Assembly: GCF_001417955.2 (NCBI RefSeq)
Contig: NZ_LKTM01000035.1
Span: 31,910-95,909, forward strand
Source: Mycobacterium gordonae
Lineage (GTDB): Bacteria; Actinomycetota; Actinomycetes; Mycobacteriales; Mycobacteriaceae
Reading direction: 5' to 3'
Length of the DNA stretch: 64,000 bases
A model generated the notes under the pieces. It was not told the origin of the DNA. It made no database searches and saw nothing but the letters and a program-made list of their open reading frames with translations. This document shows, in pieces, positions 24,745 through 33,234 of the stretch (positions are counted from its first letter, which is position 1; every line of letters starts with the position of its first letter). A program made the position numbers and the translations under genes.

Positions 24745-25990
24745 CGGCCGTCGCGAGCATTTCGGCTTCGAACTCGATCTTCAGTGTCATCGGGCCGGTC
24801 ATTCCCAGCAGGGATTTCCACGGGGCCGGACCGACACGATGGGGCGCAGGGAGACGTCGGGTCAGGATTGCGAGTGCTTCTGCCAATTCCCGGCGTGCAA
24901 GGTTGGCCCCCAGACAGTAGTGCGCGCCGCCGCCGAAGGTCAGAATCGCGGGGGCATCCGCGCGCGTGATGTCGAAGCGGTCAGCCTCGTCATAAATCGC
25001 TGGATCACGATTGGCCGCGAAGGTGTTCACGAGTACGAAGGTCCCGGCCGGGAACATGTAGCCGCCGAATTCGACATCGTCGGTGGCGGCGCGTGGCGCG
25101 ATGCACACCGCCGGTGAGTGGCGCATGCTCTCCTCGACTGCTTGCATGGCGAGCTCGGGGTCATTGCCCAGCTTCGCCCATTGATCCGGATGCTCGCAAA
25201 GCACCTGCACCGACGCGGCCAGTTGGTTTCGCGTCGTATCGGTTCCCGCCATCAAGAAGCCGGCCACCAGCATGCGCAGTTCGTCGATAGTCAGCCGATC
25301 GCCGTCGCTTTCGGCGCGGATGAGCTCGGAAAGCAGGTCATCGGTCAGAGTGTTCCGGCGGGCGGCGATCATGTCGTCGACATAGGCGTCCAACTCGCCC
25401 CACGCCCGCATGATCGCGGATTCGTCGAAGGTGGCATCGGCCTGAAAATTGAAGGCTTTGAAGATTTCGTCGGTCCACTCCGAGAACAACCGCCAGTCCT
25501 CGCGGGGCGCGCCGATCAGCGCGCAGATGATCGGGGTGGGGTACGGCCGCGCGATGTCCATCACGACGTCACAGCCTCCGGAGTCAACCACCCGATCGAT
25601 CAGCCCGTTCACCACTTCGTGGATCGTGTCGCGAAGACGCGATGTCGCGCGGGGTGTGAACGCCTTCGAAACCAGCTTGCGCAAGCGAGTATGTGGCGGG
25701 CCGTCGAGGCCCAGCAGACTGCTCACCAGCTTGTCGTACAACGGACCTGACGTGATGCCCTGCGCTGCCAGTGTGATTCCGGGTGGCATCCGAAACCTGT
25801 TGTCCCGCAGCATGGCTCGAGACATTTCGTAGGAGAGTATCTCCGGGCCGAGGGGTCCGATGGCGATGGGAGCGCGGGATTGCGCCACGCGTACGTCCTC
25901 GAGGATGTCGCCGGGGGTGGCGGTGAAGCTGTAGCTGAGTGCGGGAAGGCCGGCGTCGAAGACGCTGGGAGCGGTGCCGTTCGTGTTCAT
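24737..25990 (-). CDS. Cytochrome P450
   Basis: 417 residues, soluble bacterial class. Oxygen-binding I-helix AGTDTTRNQLA (about 241-251), K-helix ExxR as EESMR, and the heme-thiolate loop FGGGAHYCLGANLARREL with Cys near 358. ATG at 25990 after AGAGA. It needs ferredoxin and reductase partners, which are not encoded nearby. Subfamily and substrate cannot be told from sequence alone. It is the first gene of an operon with the TetR gene at 24109. Confidence 0.94.
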   Translation of the reverse strand: MNTNGTAPSVFDAGLPALSYSFTATPGDILEDVRVAQSRAPIAIGPLGPEILSYEMSRAMLRDNRFRMPPGITLAAQGITSGPLYDKLVSSLLGLDGPPHTRLRKLVSKAFTPRATSRLRDTIHEVVNGLIDRVVDSGGCDVVMDIARPYPTPIICALIGAPREDWRLFSEWTDEIFKAFNFQADATFDESAIMRAWGELDAYVDDMIAARRNTLTDDLLSELIRAESDGDRLTIDELRMLVAGFLMAGTDTTRNQLAASVQVLCEHPDQWAKLGNDPELAMQAVEESMRHSPAVCIAPRAATDDVEFGGYMFPAGTFVLVNTFAANRDPAIYDEADRFDITRADAPAILTFGGGAHYCLGANLARRELAEALAILTRRLPAPHRVGPAPWKSLLGMTGPMTLKIEFEAEMLATADA

Positions 25991-26026
25991 GGTTCTCTCG
26001 ACTCCCGCTCAGACCCAGATGGGCGT

Positions 26027-26148
26027 TTCGGACATAATTACGTTCTATGTATGACCATAACTCCAGATCGCTGAACTTCAAGACAAAAAAGCGGCGAATA
26101 CGCAGGAGCCAGCACAATGGTCATACGTTCTGTATCCAAACGTCCGAA
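26027..26148. repeat. Widely spaced inverted repeat in the P450 promoter region
   Basis: TTCGGAC (26027-26033), 15 bases, GTATGACCAT (26049-26058) on the left is mirrored by ATGGTCATAC (26117-26126), 15 bases, GTCCGAA (26142-26148) on the right. Both blocks and the 15-base spacing are exact. It lies between the P450 start and the stop of the upstream TetR gene, so it may be a double operator; remnant terminal repeats of a small mobile element are another possibility. Confidence 0.55.
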
Positions 26149-26168
26149 CAAGGTAACCGCGCCCCTGC

Positions 26169-26729
26169 TCAGGACGGGCGCTGCTGGGTCACAGTCCAGC
26201 GCGAAGCCAACGTGTCGCAAATGGTGCGCTGCTCGATCTCATCCAGGTCGTGCATGAGGAGTCCCTCGACGGTGAAGATGCCGATCATCACCTCGGCTTC
26301 CACAGTCGAAGTTGAGACGCCCGCAGTCTCCAATTCGTAACGGAACATGCCGCCGGTGATCAGGTGGAAGTTGCGATGCCACTCGGCGATGGAGGCCGAA
26401 TGTTCGACGCGGGCATGCACCGTTGTCACCAGGCGGCTCATGTGACGTAATTGGCGAACCACCCACAGCACTCGAACGGAGATCGGTTCAGCCGCAACTT
26501 GTTGGTACTGCGGCCAGATGTCGGCCATGACGGAGTCGAGCACAGCGATCAGGACGTCGTCCTTGTCCCCGAAGTACCAGTAGATGGTGTTTGGCGCCAC
26601 CCCGGCTTCCTTCGCAAGGCGACTCATCGGGGTGGCGTCGTAGCCCGCATCGATGAACAACCGTCGTGCTGCCGCGACAATTTCCGCCCGCTTCTCTTCG
26701 GCGGCCTGGGGGCGCTTGTTCCGTGCCAT
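26169..26729 (-). CDS. TetR-family regulator divergent from alpha/beta hydrolase
   Basis: 186 residues from MARNKRPQAAEEKRAEIV, with AGAGGGA upstream of the ATG at 26729; open frame further upstream runs through its own operator region and is not used. Helix-turn-helix about 30-60 (ATPMSRLAKEAGVAPNTIYWYFGDKDDVL). Divergent from the hydrolase at 26831 across a 101-base gap that holds two identical-type palindromes, its probable operators. Confidence 0.88.
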   Translation of the reverse strand: MARNKRPQAAEEKRAEIVAAARRLFIDAGYDATPMSRLAKEAGVAPNTIYWYFGDKDDVLIAVLDSVMADIWPQYQQVAAEPISVRVLWVVRQLRHMSRLVTTVHARVEHSASIAEWHRNFHLITGGMFRYELETAGVSTSTVEAEVMIGIFTVEGLLMHDLDEIEQRTICDTLASRWTVTQQRPS

Positions 26730-26760
26730 CGTTCCCTCTGCATCGACTGGATCACATCGT

Positions 26761-26810
26761 GTTGAACGACATTCAAGAATTTGATAACTTTTGTTGAACG
26801 CCATTCAAGA
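26761..26810. promoter_or_regulatory. Two TTGAAyGnCrTTCAA operators flanking the hydrolase promoter
   Basis: GTTGAACGACATTCAAGA (26761-26778) and GTTGAACGCCATTCAAGA (26793-26810) differ at one base, repeat with a 32-base period (about three helical turns), and are each near-palindromic. Between and overlapping them, TTGAAC (26762-26767), a 17-base spacer and TAACTT (26785-26790) form a promoter for the gene at 26831. This is a strong picture of TetR control. Confidence 0.7.
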
Positions 26811-26830
26811 TACTCCTGGGGGCCAGAACC

Positions 26831-27745
26831 ATGAACCAACCCGTTAGCTACGTCCGACACGACGCCACTTTTATCTCCGAGGGCACATCATGCGCGGCGT
26901 GGCTCTACCGTCCTGAAGGCGTTGAGAATCCGCCCATCGTCGTACTGGCTCACGGGTTTGCCGCCTTCCGCGAACTGCGCCTGGACGCCTATGCCGCACG
27001 ATTCGCCCAGGCGGGCTACGCCGCCCTGGTGTTCGACTACCGGCACTGGGGTGCCAGCGAAGGACAACCCCGCCGCATCCTTGACATCGCCAAACAGCAC
27101 GCTGACTGGCGGGCCGCCATCGCCTACGCCCGCAGCCTGGACAACGTCGACACCACCCGCGTGGTGGCCTGGGGTTCCTCCTTCGGCGGTGGCCACGTGC
27201 TCACCTTGGCCGCCCACGACCACGATCTCGCAGCCGCTATCGTCCAGGTCCCTCACGTCAGTGGCCCAGCGTCGACCTTTTCCCAATCCCCAAAACTGGT
27301 AGCGCGGTTGATCCTCGCCGGTCTACGCGACCAAGTCGGCGCATGGCTCGGGCGCCCGCCCTACCGGACAGCAGCTATCGGCTACCCCGGTGACGTCGCG
27401 ATGATGACCTCCCCGGGAGCCGCCGAGCTCGTCGAACGGATGGCCGGGGACAAGCGTGAAGAATTAATCGCCGAGAACGACGTCGCTTCCCGCATCGTGT
27501 TGCGGATCCCCTTCTACTCACCAGGACGCAAGATCGCGAACATCACCGCGCCCACCCTGGTGCAACTGGCGAAACGTGACGACGTGACGCCGTACGCGAA
27601 AGCCCAGCAGATCGTGACCCGCATCCCCCACGGTGAAGTCCGCTCCTATGACATCGCGCACTTCGAGCCGTACCTGGACCCGCACTTCGACGGGATCGTC
27701 ACCGACCAGATTGACTTCCTAAATCGCCACGTCACACTGGCGTGA
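26831..27745 (+). CDS. Alpha/beta hydrolase (DUF1100/dienelactone-hydrolase-like)
   Basis: 304 residues. Nucleophile elbow GSSFGG with Ser117, oxyanion region LAHGFAAFREL (about 39-49), acidic residue in KRDDVTPYAKA near 250 and catalytic His in IAHFEPY near 278, so the triad is complete. No signal peptide. Probably a cytosolic esterase of unknown substrate, induced when the divergent TetR repressor releases its two operators. The next gene, a short-chain dehydrogenase 112 bases downstream, is on the same strand. Confidence 0.85.
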   Translation: MNQPVSYVRHDATFISEGTSCAAWLYRPEGVENPPIVVLAHGFAAFRELRLDAYAARFAQAGYAALVFDYRHWGASEGQPRRILDIAKQHADWRAAIAYARSLDNVDTTRVVAWGSSFGGGHVLTLAAHDHDLAAAIVQVPHVSGPASTFSQSPKLVARLILAGLRDQVGAWLGRPPYRTAAIGYPGDVAMMTSPGAAELVERMAGDKREELIAENDVASRIVLRIPFYSPGRKIANITAPTLVQLAKRDDVTPYAKAQQIVTRIPHGEVRSYDIAHFEPYLDPHFDGIVTDQIDFLNRHVTLA

Positions 27746-27857
27746 GCCCCACGCCAGGCGGGATTCCACGTCCGCGGAATCCGCGTTGTGCACCACACGC
27801 GCACCCCCGATCCGTCGGCTATGGTGGCCGACGCCTACCAGTGAGGAACACCCACCC

Positions 27858-28649
27858 ATGAACACGACCCGACGTGGCGCCCTGATCACGGGGGCCTCCG
27901 CTGGCATCGGAGCGGCCTTCGCCCGCCACCTCGCCAACGAGGGTTACGACCTGCTCCTCGTCGCCCGCCGCGCCGAGCGCCTCGAAGAACTCGCCACTCA
28001 ACTGCACCAACAGCACGGCGTGCGCGCCGAAGTACTCCCCGCCGACCTGACCGACCCCGCTACCCCGGCTGCGATCATCACCCGCGCAACCGAATTGGGC
28101 CTGTCTATTGACGTGCTCGTCAACAACGCCGGCCTTTCGGCCGGCACCAAATTCTCCGATACAGCATGGGACTCGGTCGCCGGAGAACTTCAACTGATGG
28201 TCACCGCAGTAACCGAATTGATCCACCGCGCCATCCCCGGCATGAAACAACGACGCTGGGGACGCATCATCAACCTGTCCTCACTGGCCGCGATGTCCCC
28301 GCCGGCAGAAGGGTTGCTTTACACCGGCATCAAGTCCTACGTACTGAACATGTCCCAATCCCTCGACATGGAATTGAAACCCCACGGCATCCATGTCACC
28401 GCGCTCTGCCCTGGCTTCACCTACAGCGAGTTCCACGACGTGATGGGCACGCGCGATGCCGCCGACCGCCTGCCGGGCTTCATGTGGCAACAGCCTGATC
28501 CCGTTGTCCGCGAGGGATGGGCGGCCGTGACCGACGGCAAGCCCGTCTGCATACCGGGCTCCGTCAACAAGCTGACCGCCGCCGCCATACGACCACTCCC
28601 ACAGCGCATTCAGTACTTCCTGGGCCGCACCTTGAATCCCTTCAAGTAG
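27858..28649 (+). CDS. Short-chain dehydrogenase/reductase (SDR)
   Basis: 263 residues. Classical SDR: cofactor motif TGASAGIG (about 11-18), NNAG (about 91-94), catalytic Ser in INLSSLAA and Tyr-x-x-x-Lys as YTGIK, then the CPGFTYSEF loop. Arg residues after the second strand (ARRAERL) suggest NADP(H). ATG at 27858 after AGTGAGGAA. Its role is unknown; SDRs beside TetR-controlled hydrolases are often in detoxification or lipid metabolism. Its stop is followed at once by an integrase remnant, marking the end of the accessory block. Confidence 0.88.
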   Translation: MNTTRRGALITGASAGIGAAFARHLANEGYDLLLVARRAERLEELATQLHQQHGVRAEVLPADLTDPATPAAIITRATELGLSIDVLVNNAGLSAGTKFSDTAWDSVAGELQLMVTAVTELIHRAIPGMKQRRWGRIINLSSLAAMSPPAEGLLYTGIKSYVLNMSQSLDMELKPHGIHVTALCPGFTYSEFHDVMGTRDAADRLPGFMWQQPDPVVREGWAAVTDGKPVCIPGSVNKLTAAAIRPLPQRIQYFLGRTLNPFK

Positions 28650-28658
28650 CCAACTGCC

Positions 28659-28781
28659 AGTCGCCGGACTCGCCGCAGCGACATTTACGCGCATCTCTTC
28701 GATGAGGACCTCGACGCGGTAGTGCGCCGTCCCGATGCAGCCGTTCGAGCGACTGCGGACGGCATCGAAAGCCCAGTCTGA
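28659..28781 (+). pseudogene. C-terminal remnant of a tyrosine recombinase (phage/ICE integrase)
   Basis: The frame ending at TGA 28779-28781 reads SDIYAHLFDEDLDAVV and then an Arg/Ala/Asp-rich tail. The YxHLFDDDLD pattern is the end of actinophage integrases, containing the catalytic Tyr. Only about 40 residues remain and there is no start codon or N-terminal part. It lies 31 bases from the 3' end of a tRNA gene, the standard place for an integrase next to its attachment site. Confidence 0.62.
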
Positions 28782-28812
28782 CCAAATGGGTGCTGAACTG
28801 CACAAACTCTGT

Positions 28813-28884
28813 GGAGCTAAGGGGATTCGAACCCCTGACCTACTCGATGCGAACGAGTCGCGCTACCAACTGCGCCATAGCCCC
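28813..28884 (-). tRNA. tRNA-Ala (CGC)
   Basis: 72 bases folding as a full cloverleaf: acceptor GGGGCTA/TAGCTCC with the G3-U70 wobble pair that marks alanine tRNA, D-arm GCGC/GCGC, anticodon arm ACTCG-TTCGCAT-CGAGT with anticodon CGC, and T-arm AGGGG-TTCGAAT-CCCCT. CCA is not encoded. Its 3' half is the probable integration target for the element whose integrase remnant lies next to it. Confidence 0.95.
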
Positions 28885-28933
28885 TGATCGCTAAGCAGGC
28901 TACCAGCCGCGACCGCGAAGGAACGAACCGCGA

Positions 28934-29992
28934 CTACTGCCCGACGGCGCGCGGCAGGTCACGGGGCCAGCCGTAGTTGCGCATCGGCACCGCATAGTCC
29001 AGGTGCTCGAAGATCGGGTCCTCGTCGTCGATCTCCAACACCACCGCGCCGGGACGCCGCAACCGGGACGGAACCAGGTCGTATTCGCGGTCCTGGGTGT
29101 TCTCCACGCCGAGCCGGCTGCGCGCCATCCGCTGCATCCGGCGCCGCCGCACCCGCTCCTCGATCTTGGTCTGTCGCCGCAGGTAGAACAGGTACATCAG
29201 GGTGACCGTGGTCGCCACCGCGCACAGCCACCAAGCCATCGGAGTCACCTCGAAGGCCGCGATCGCCGAGCCGACCAGGACAACCGCCATCGCCACCAGC
29301 ACCCGCTTGCGGAACGCGTACTTGCGGGCGCTGACCGCCGCGGCGGTCTTGTTGTCGAACCGGCGCCGACGGTTGACGCCCACCGCATAGGCCGGCGGTG
29401 CGTCGTCCATCTCGTCGTCGTCTTCCTCGGGCTCCAGCCCGGAGGAGTCCTCGACGTATTCGTACTCGTCGTCGGCAAGGTCGCCGTGTGAGTCGTCGTG
29501 CTCGTCGACGGGCTCAGGTTCGACCGCGAGCAGCGCCGGCCCCTGCGACTGCGCCTCGGTGGCACCCACCGGCAGCGCGGGCGCGTCCTCGTCGATCACG
29601 TCGACGTCGAGATAGTCGGGCTCGGCAACCTCAGGCTCATCGATCTCACCAGCACGCGCCATCGCCGTGACGACCGACCGCGGGCGCATCAGCTCATCGG
29701 TGTCGGCGTCGTCGGCCGCGTGGTCCTTGTCCGCGTCGGCGAAGGCACCGTCGATCGGCTCGGTGTCCCAGTCCTCCTCCGGCTTCCAGTCGGGGTCACT
29801 GCGATGACCCGCCGCCGGGCCGGTCCGCTTGAGCAGGCGGGCACCGGCACCGCCGTTGAGCACTCTGGTCGCCAGGGCCACGTCGCTGGTGCGCCGGACG
29901 GCGTCGCGCTTGCTGATCAACATCGGCACCAGCACGAACAACCACAGCACCACGAGCGAAATCCACAATAACGATTGCGGGATGCTTGGCAT
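28934..29992 (-). CDS. glpR: Divisome-linked membrane protein GlpR/SepX family (Rv0996-like)
   Basis: 352 residues. A membrane segment at the N-terminus (about 7-26, LLWISLVVLWLFVLVPMLI), a long acidic, low-complexity cytoplasmic linker (about 70-205, rich in Asp/Glu), two membrane segments (about 228-270) and a basic C-terminal tail. This layout, and the neighbours rimJ, moeA1/glp and galU, match corynebacterial GlpR, the membrane receptor of the gephyrin-like protein Glp, and Streptomyces SepX. Those proteins act in cell division and polar growth; the same role is inferred here. An inverted repeat lies upstream (30068-30092). Confidence 0.75.
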   Translation of the reverse strand: MPSIPQSLLWISLVVLWLFVLVPMLISKRDAVRRTSDVALATRVLNGGAGARLLKRTGPAAGHRSDPDWKPEEDWDTEPIDGAFADADKDHAADDADTDELMRPRSVVTAMARAGEIDEPEVAEPDYLDVDVIDEDAPALPVGATEAQSQGPALLAVEPEPVDEHDDSHGDLADDEYEYVEDSSGLEPEEDDDEMDDAPPAYAVGVNRRRRFDNKTAAAVSARKYAFRKRVLVAMAVVLVGSAIAAFEVTPMAWWLCAVATTVTLMYLFYLRRQTKIEERVRRRRMQRMARSRLGVENTQDREYDLVPSRLRRPGAVVLEIDDEDPIFEHLDYAVPMRNYGWPRDLPRAVGQ

Positions 29993-30067
29993 GATGACCT
30001 GCTCTCTTCGGTTGCGATCCCCGCGAGGCCTGATCGTTGGCCTGCGTGGCCGGGTCGCTGCGACCAG

Positions 30068-30092
30068 GGCAATTACACACCTGTAATTTGCC
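30068..30092. promoter_or_regulatory. Inverted repeat upstream of glpR
   Basis: GGCAATTACA and TGTAATTTGCC face each other across CACC, one inserted T from perfect complementarity. It is centred about 88 bases before the glpR start and could be a regulator site. Confidence 0.4.
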
Positions 30093-30171
30093 TACTTCAA
30101 GCATCACACGCCACATATGTCACGCTAGCCACAATTTTATTTCGGTTGGGTGGGCTTTCCGGCGTGTGGGG

Positions 30172-30237
30172 GCCGCGAGATGGCCGTCAGGGTCGCGATC
30201 CGGCTCGATCCGCAGCCATAGCGGCGATCTCGGCGCC
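30172..30237. repeat. Copy C of the GAGATTGCCGT-type palindromic repeat
   Basis: GCCGCGAGATGGCCGTCAGG at the left and GGCGATCTCGGCGCC at the right form imperfect arms around a GC-rich loop. It is closely similar to the repeat at 11580-11636 and sits at the 3' end of rimJ. Confidence 0.45.
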
Positions 30238-30242
30238 AGAAG

Positions 30243-30896
30243 TCAGACCCAGCTGGCGCGACCGGCCCGGACCAGCGTCGAAGCCACCGACCCGTATACC
30301 TCTTCGACCGTGATCGCCACCAAAAGGTGGTCACGCCACCCGCGGTCGACCTCGAGGTAACGCCGCAGCAGGCCTTCTTCGCGAAAACCGTTCTTAGCCA
30401 GGACCGCCCGGCTGGCCGCGTTCTCCGGACGGACGGTGGCCTCCACCCGGTGCAGCATCACCGGGCCGAAGCAGTGGTCGAGCCCCAGCGCGACCGCGCC
30501 GGTGGCCACCCCGCCGCCGGTGTGCTCACTGGACACCCAGTAGCCGATCCACGCCGACCGCAACGCCCCATGAGTGACATTGCCGATGGTCAGCTGCCCG
30601 CAGAACTGTCCGTCCAGTTCGATCACATAGGGCAGCATCCGCCCCTTGCGCGCCTCGGCACGCAGCCCGGAACACACCGCCGGCCACGCGGCCACCGAGT
30701 GCCGCACCGACCAGTCGCCATCGGTGCTGGGCTCCCACGGCTCCAACTTCACCCGGTCCGCCAGCCGGATCCGGCTCCACTGCGCGCCGTCGCGCATCCG
30801 CACCGGCCGCAGCCGGATCACCCCGGCCGCCACCCGCAGTGGCCCCACGCTCATCGGCCAGCCGGGATGGCGGGAATTGGATCGCAACAGGTTCAC
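30243..30896 (-). CDS. rimJ: GNAT N-acetyltransferase, RimJ-like
   Basis: 217 residues. GNAT fold with VIRLRPVRMRDGAQWSRIR at the start, the beta4/acetyl-CoA loop region GYWVSSEHTGGGVATGAVAL and the RimJ/RimL signature HRVEATVRPENAASRAVLAKNGFREEG. Probably acetylates protein N-termini, such as a ribosomal protein. GTG start at 30896, 15 bases after the moeA1/glp stop, so cotranscribed with it. Equivalent of Rv0995. Confidence 0.88.
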   Translation of the reverse strand: MNLLRSNSRHPGWPMSVGPLRVAAGVIRLRPVRMRDGAQWSRIRLADRVKLEPWEPSTDGDWSVRHSVAAWPAVCSGLRAEARKGRMLPYVIELDGQFCGQLTIGNVTHGALRSAWIGYWVSSEHTGGGVATGAVALGLDHCFGPVMLHRVEATVRPENAASRAVLAKNGFREEGLLRRYLEVDRGWRDHLLVAITVEEVYGSVASTLVRAGRASWV

Positions 30897-30910
30897 GAGC
30901 CGGGCCGCGG

Positions 30911-32191
30911 TCAGCCGTGCTGAGCCAGAAAGGCGACGTCGACGATTTCGCCGGTACGGATCTGCTCGGCCCCGCTGGGCACCACGACCAGACAGTTCGC
31001 CTCGGCCAGGGTTGCCAACAGGTGCGACGACGCCCCCGGCGCCCCGCCCAGCGCCTGCACCAGATATTCGCCGCTCTCCTGGTCGCGCATCAGTTGGCCG
31101 CGCAGAAAGCCCTTGCGCCCACTCACCGACGTGATCGGCGACAGGGTGCGGGCCTGCACGATGCGACGCATCGGATGCCGCTTGCCCAGTGACAGCCGGA
31201 TCAGCGGCCGCACCATCACCTCGAAGACCACCAACGCGCTGACAGGGTTGGCCGGCAACAGAAACGTCGGCACGCCGTCGCGGCCGAGCTGCCCGAAGCC
31301 CTGCACCGAACCCGGGTGCATCGCGACCCGCACGACCTCCATGTCGCCGAGTTCGGACAGCACCGAACGAACCGCCTCGGCCGCCGCGCCGCCCACCCCG
31401 CCGGCGATCACCAGCACCTCGGCCCGGTTCAGCTGGCCCTCGACGATCTCGCCGAGTTCCTTCGGGTTGTTGCTGACGATCCCCACCCGGTTTACCTCCG
31501 CCCCGGCATCGCGGGCTGCGGCCGCCAGTGCGTAGGAGTTGACGTCGTAGACCTGTCCGTTGCCGGGGCTGCGCGAGATGTCGACCAGCTCGCCGCCGAC
31601 CGCCATCACCGACACCCGCGGCCGCGGATGCACCAGCACCCGTTCGCGGCCGACCGCCGCCAGCAGTCCCACCTGCGCCGCGCCGATGATCGTCCCGGAA
31701 CGCACCGCCACATCGCCGGGCTGGACATCGTCACCCGCGCGCCGCACGTAAGCGCCCGATGGCGCTCCACGCAGCACCCGGACCCGGTTCATCCCGCCGT
31801 CGGTCCAGCGCAGCGGCAGCACGGCATCGGCCAGGGTCGGCAGCGGCGCACCGGTCTGCACGCGAGCGGCTTGCTTCGGCTGCAGCCGGCTCGGGGTCCG
31901 GGCGCCCGCCTCGATGATCCCCATCACCGGCAGGGTCACCACCTCGCGGGCCTCCGCAATACCGTCCTCGCCGACGGCTTCCAGCGGGCCGGAGTCACCG
32001 ACCCCGAGTACGTCGACGCTGCGCACCGCGTAACCGTCGATGGCGGCCTGGTCGAAGCCGGGAAGCGGGCGTTCGGTCACCACCTCTTCGGCGCACAGCA
32101 GCCCCTGGGCTTCGGCGATCGCAACCTTGATCGGCCTGGGGGCCACCGCTGCTGCCGATATCCGTGCCTGTTGCTCCTCCACAGAACGCAC
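30911..32191 (-). CDS. moeA1: MoeA/gephyrin-like protein (MoeA1 / Glp)
   Basis: 426 residues, the length of Rv0994. MoeA domains are complete: FDQAAIDGYAVRS at the start, TGAPLPTLADAVLP, VSVMAVGGELVDI, SNNPKELGEIV, AGGVGGAAAEAVRSVL and the C-terminal domain IV. Annotated as molybdopterin molybdotransferase, but in Corynebacterium the orthologue in the same gene order (galU-glp-rimJ-glpR) is Glp, which links FtsZ to the membrane receptor GlpR. The neighbours here favour the division role or a dual role. The TGGVGD motif of canonical MoeA is changed to AGGVGGAAAE, which would fit loss of molybdotransferase activity. GTG start. Confidence 0.85.
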   Translation of the reverse strand: MRSVEEQQARISAAAVAPRPIKVAIAEAQGLLCAEEVVTERPLPGFDQAAIDGYAVRSVDVLGVGDSGPLEAVGEDGIAEAREVVTLPVMGIIEAGARTPSRLQPKQAARVQTGAPLPTLADAVLPLRWTDGGMNRVRVLRGAPSGAYVRRAGDDVQPGDVAVRSGTIIGAAQVGLLAAVGRERVLVHPRPRVSVMAVGGELVDISRSPGNGQVYDVNSYALAAAARDAGAEVNRVGIVSNNPKELGEIVEGQLNRAEVLVIAGGVGGAAAEAVRSVLSELGDMEVVRVAMHPGSVQGFGQLGRDGVPTFLLPANPVSALVVFEVMVRPLIRLSLGKRHPMRRIVQARTLSPITSVSGRKGFLRGQLMRDQESGEYLVQALGGAPGASSHLLATLAEANCLVVVPSGAEQIRTGEIVDVAFLAQHG

Positions 32192-32234
32192 AGTGCGCCT
32201 TCCTGCCGTTCCAGCCAGGCGAACTGAGCCGCCG

Positions 32235-33146
32235 CTACTGTTCGGTCAGGCCCAATCGCGCCACCAACCACCGCCGCAGTTCCGGGCCGTAGTCGTCACG
32301 ATCCAATGCAAAGTCAACCGCAGCCTTGAGGTAGCCGCCGGGATTTCCCAAGTCGTGTCGGGATCCGCGATGCACCACGACGTGGACCGGATGGCCCTCG
32401 GAAATCAGCAACGCGATCGCGTCCGTCAGCTGCACTTCCCCGCCGGCGCCCCGGTCGATGCGGCGCAGCGCATCGAAAATCGCGCGGTCCAGCACGTAGC
32501 GTCCGGCCGCCGCGAACAGCGACGGAGCGTCCTCCGATTTGGGCTTTTCGACCATGCCCTTGACCCGCAGTACGTCCTGGTTGCCGCCACCGGGCACCGG
32601 TTCGACGTCGAAGACGCCGTAGGCGCTGATCTCCTCGGGCGTCACCTCGATCGCGCACAGCACCGTGCCGCCGTGCTCGGCCCGGACCTGTGCCATCGTC
32701 TCCAGCACACCGGTGGGCAACACCAGGTCGTCGGGCAGCAGCACCATGACCGCGTCCTCGTCGGCCGCCAGGGTGGGCTCCACACAGCTGATCGCGTGGC
32801 CCAGCCCGAGCGGTTCGGCCTGCACCACGGACTCGACCTTGATCAGCGCCGGTGCGCGGCGGACCTTGGCCAACATGGCCTTCTTGCCGCGGGCCTCCAG
32901 GGTGCCCTCGAGCACCAGGTCCTCGACGAAGTGCGCGACGACGCCGTCCTTACCCTCGGAGGTGATGATCACCAGACGCTCGGCGCCGGCGTCGGCGGCT
33001 TCGGCGGCGACCAACTCGATACCGGGCGTGTCGACGACGGGTAGCAGCTCCTTCGGCACGGTCTTGGTCGCGGGGAGAAAACGCGTCCCCAAGCCGGCGG
33101 CGGGAACAATCGCCGTGAACGGAATCGGGATCTCTGGGCGTGACAT
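32235..33146 (-). CDS. galU: UTP-glucose-1-phosphate uridylyltransferase
   Basis: 303 residues. Makes UDP-glucose from UTP and glucose-1-phosphate, needed for UDP-galactose, trehalose and cell-wall glycans. N-terminal nucleotide-binding motif VPAAGLGTRFLPATKTVPKE, LLPDDLV, GMVEKPK and GNPGGYLKAAVDFAL. ATG at 33146; a TATGGT -10 lies eight bases upstream. First gene of the galU-moeA1-rimJ run. Equivalent of Rv0993. Confidence 0.94.
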   Translation of the reverse strand: MSRPEIPIPFTAIVPAAGLGTRFLPATKTVPKELLPVVDTPGIELVAAEAADAGAERLVIITSEGKDGVVAHFVEDLVLEGTLEARGKKAMLAKVRRAPALIKVESVVQAEPLGLGHAISCVEPTLAADEDAVMVLLPDDLVLPTGVLETMAQVRAEHGGTVLCAIEVTPEEISAYGVFDVEPVPGGGNQDVLRVKGMVEKPKSEDAPSLFAAAGRYVLDRAIFDALRRIDRGAGGEVQLTDAIALLISEGHPVHVVVHRGSRHDLGNPGGYLKAAVDFALDRDDYGPELRRWLVARLGLTEQ

Positions 33147-33234
33147 CGGTTCTCACCATAGCCTTATCGGCCGCACACAAACCTGCTGGCGGGGATAACG
33201 TGCGCGCTGCGGATGTTCTGACATCGTTGAAGCC

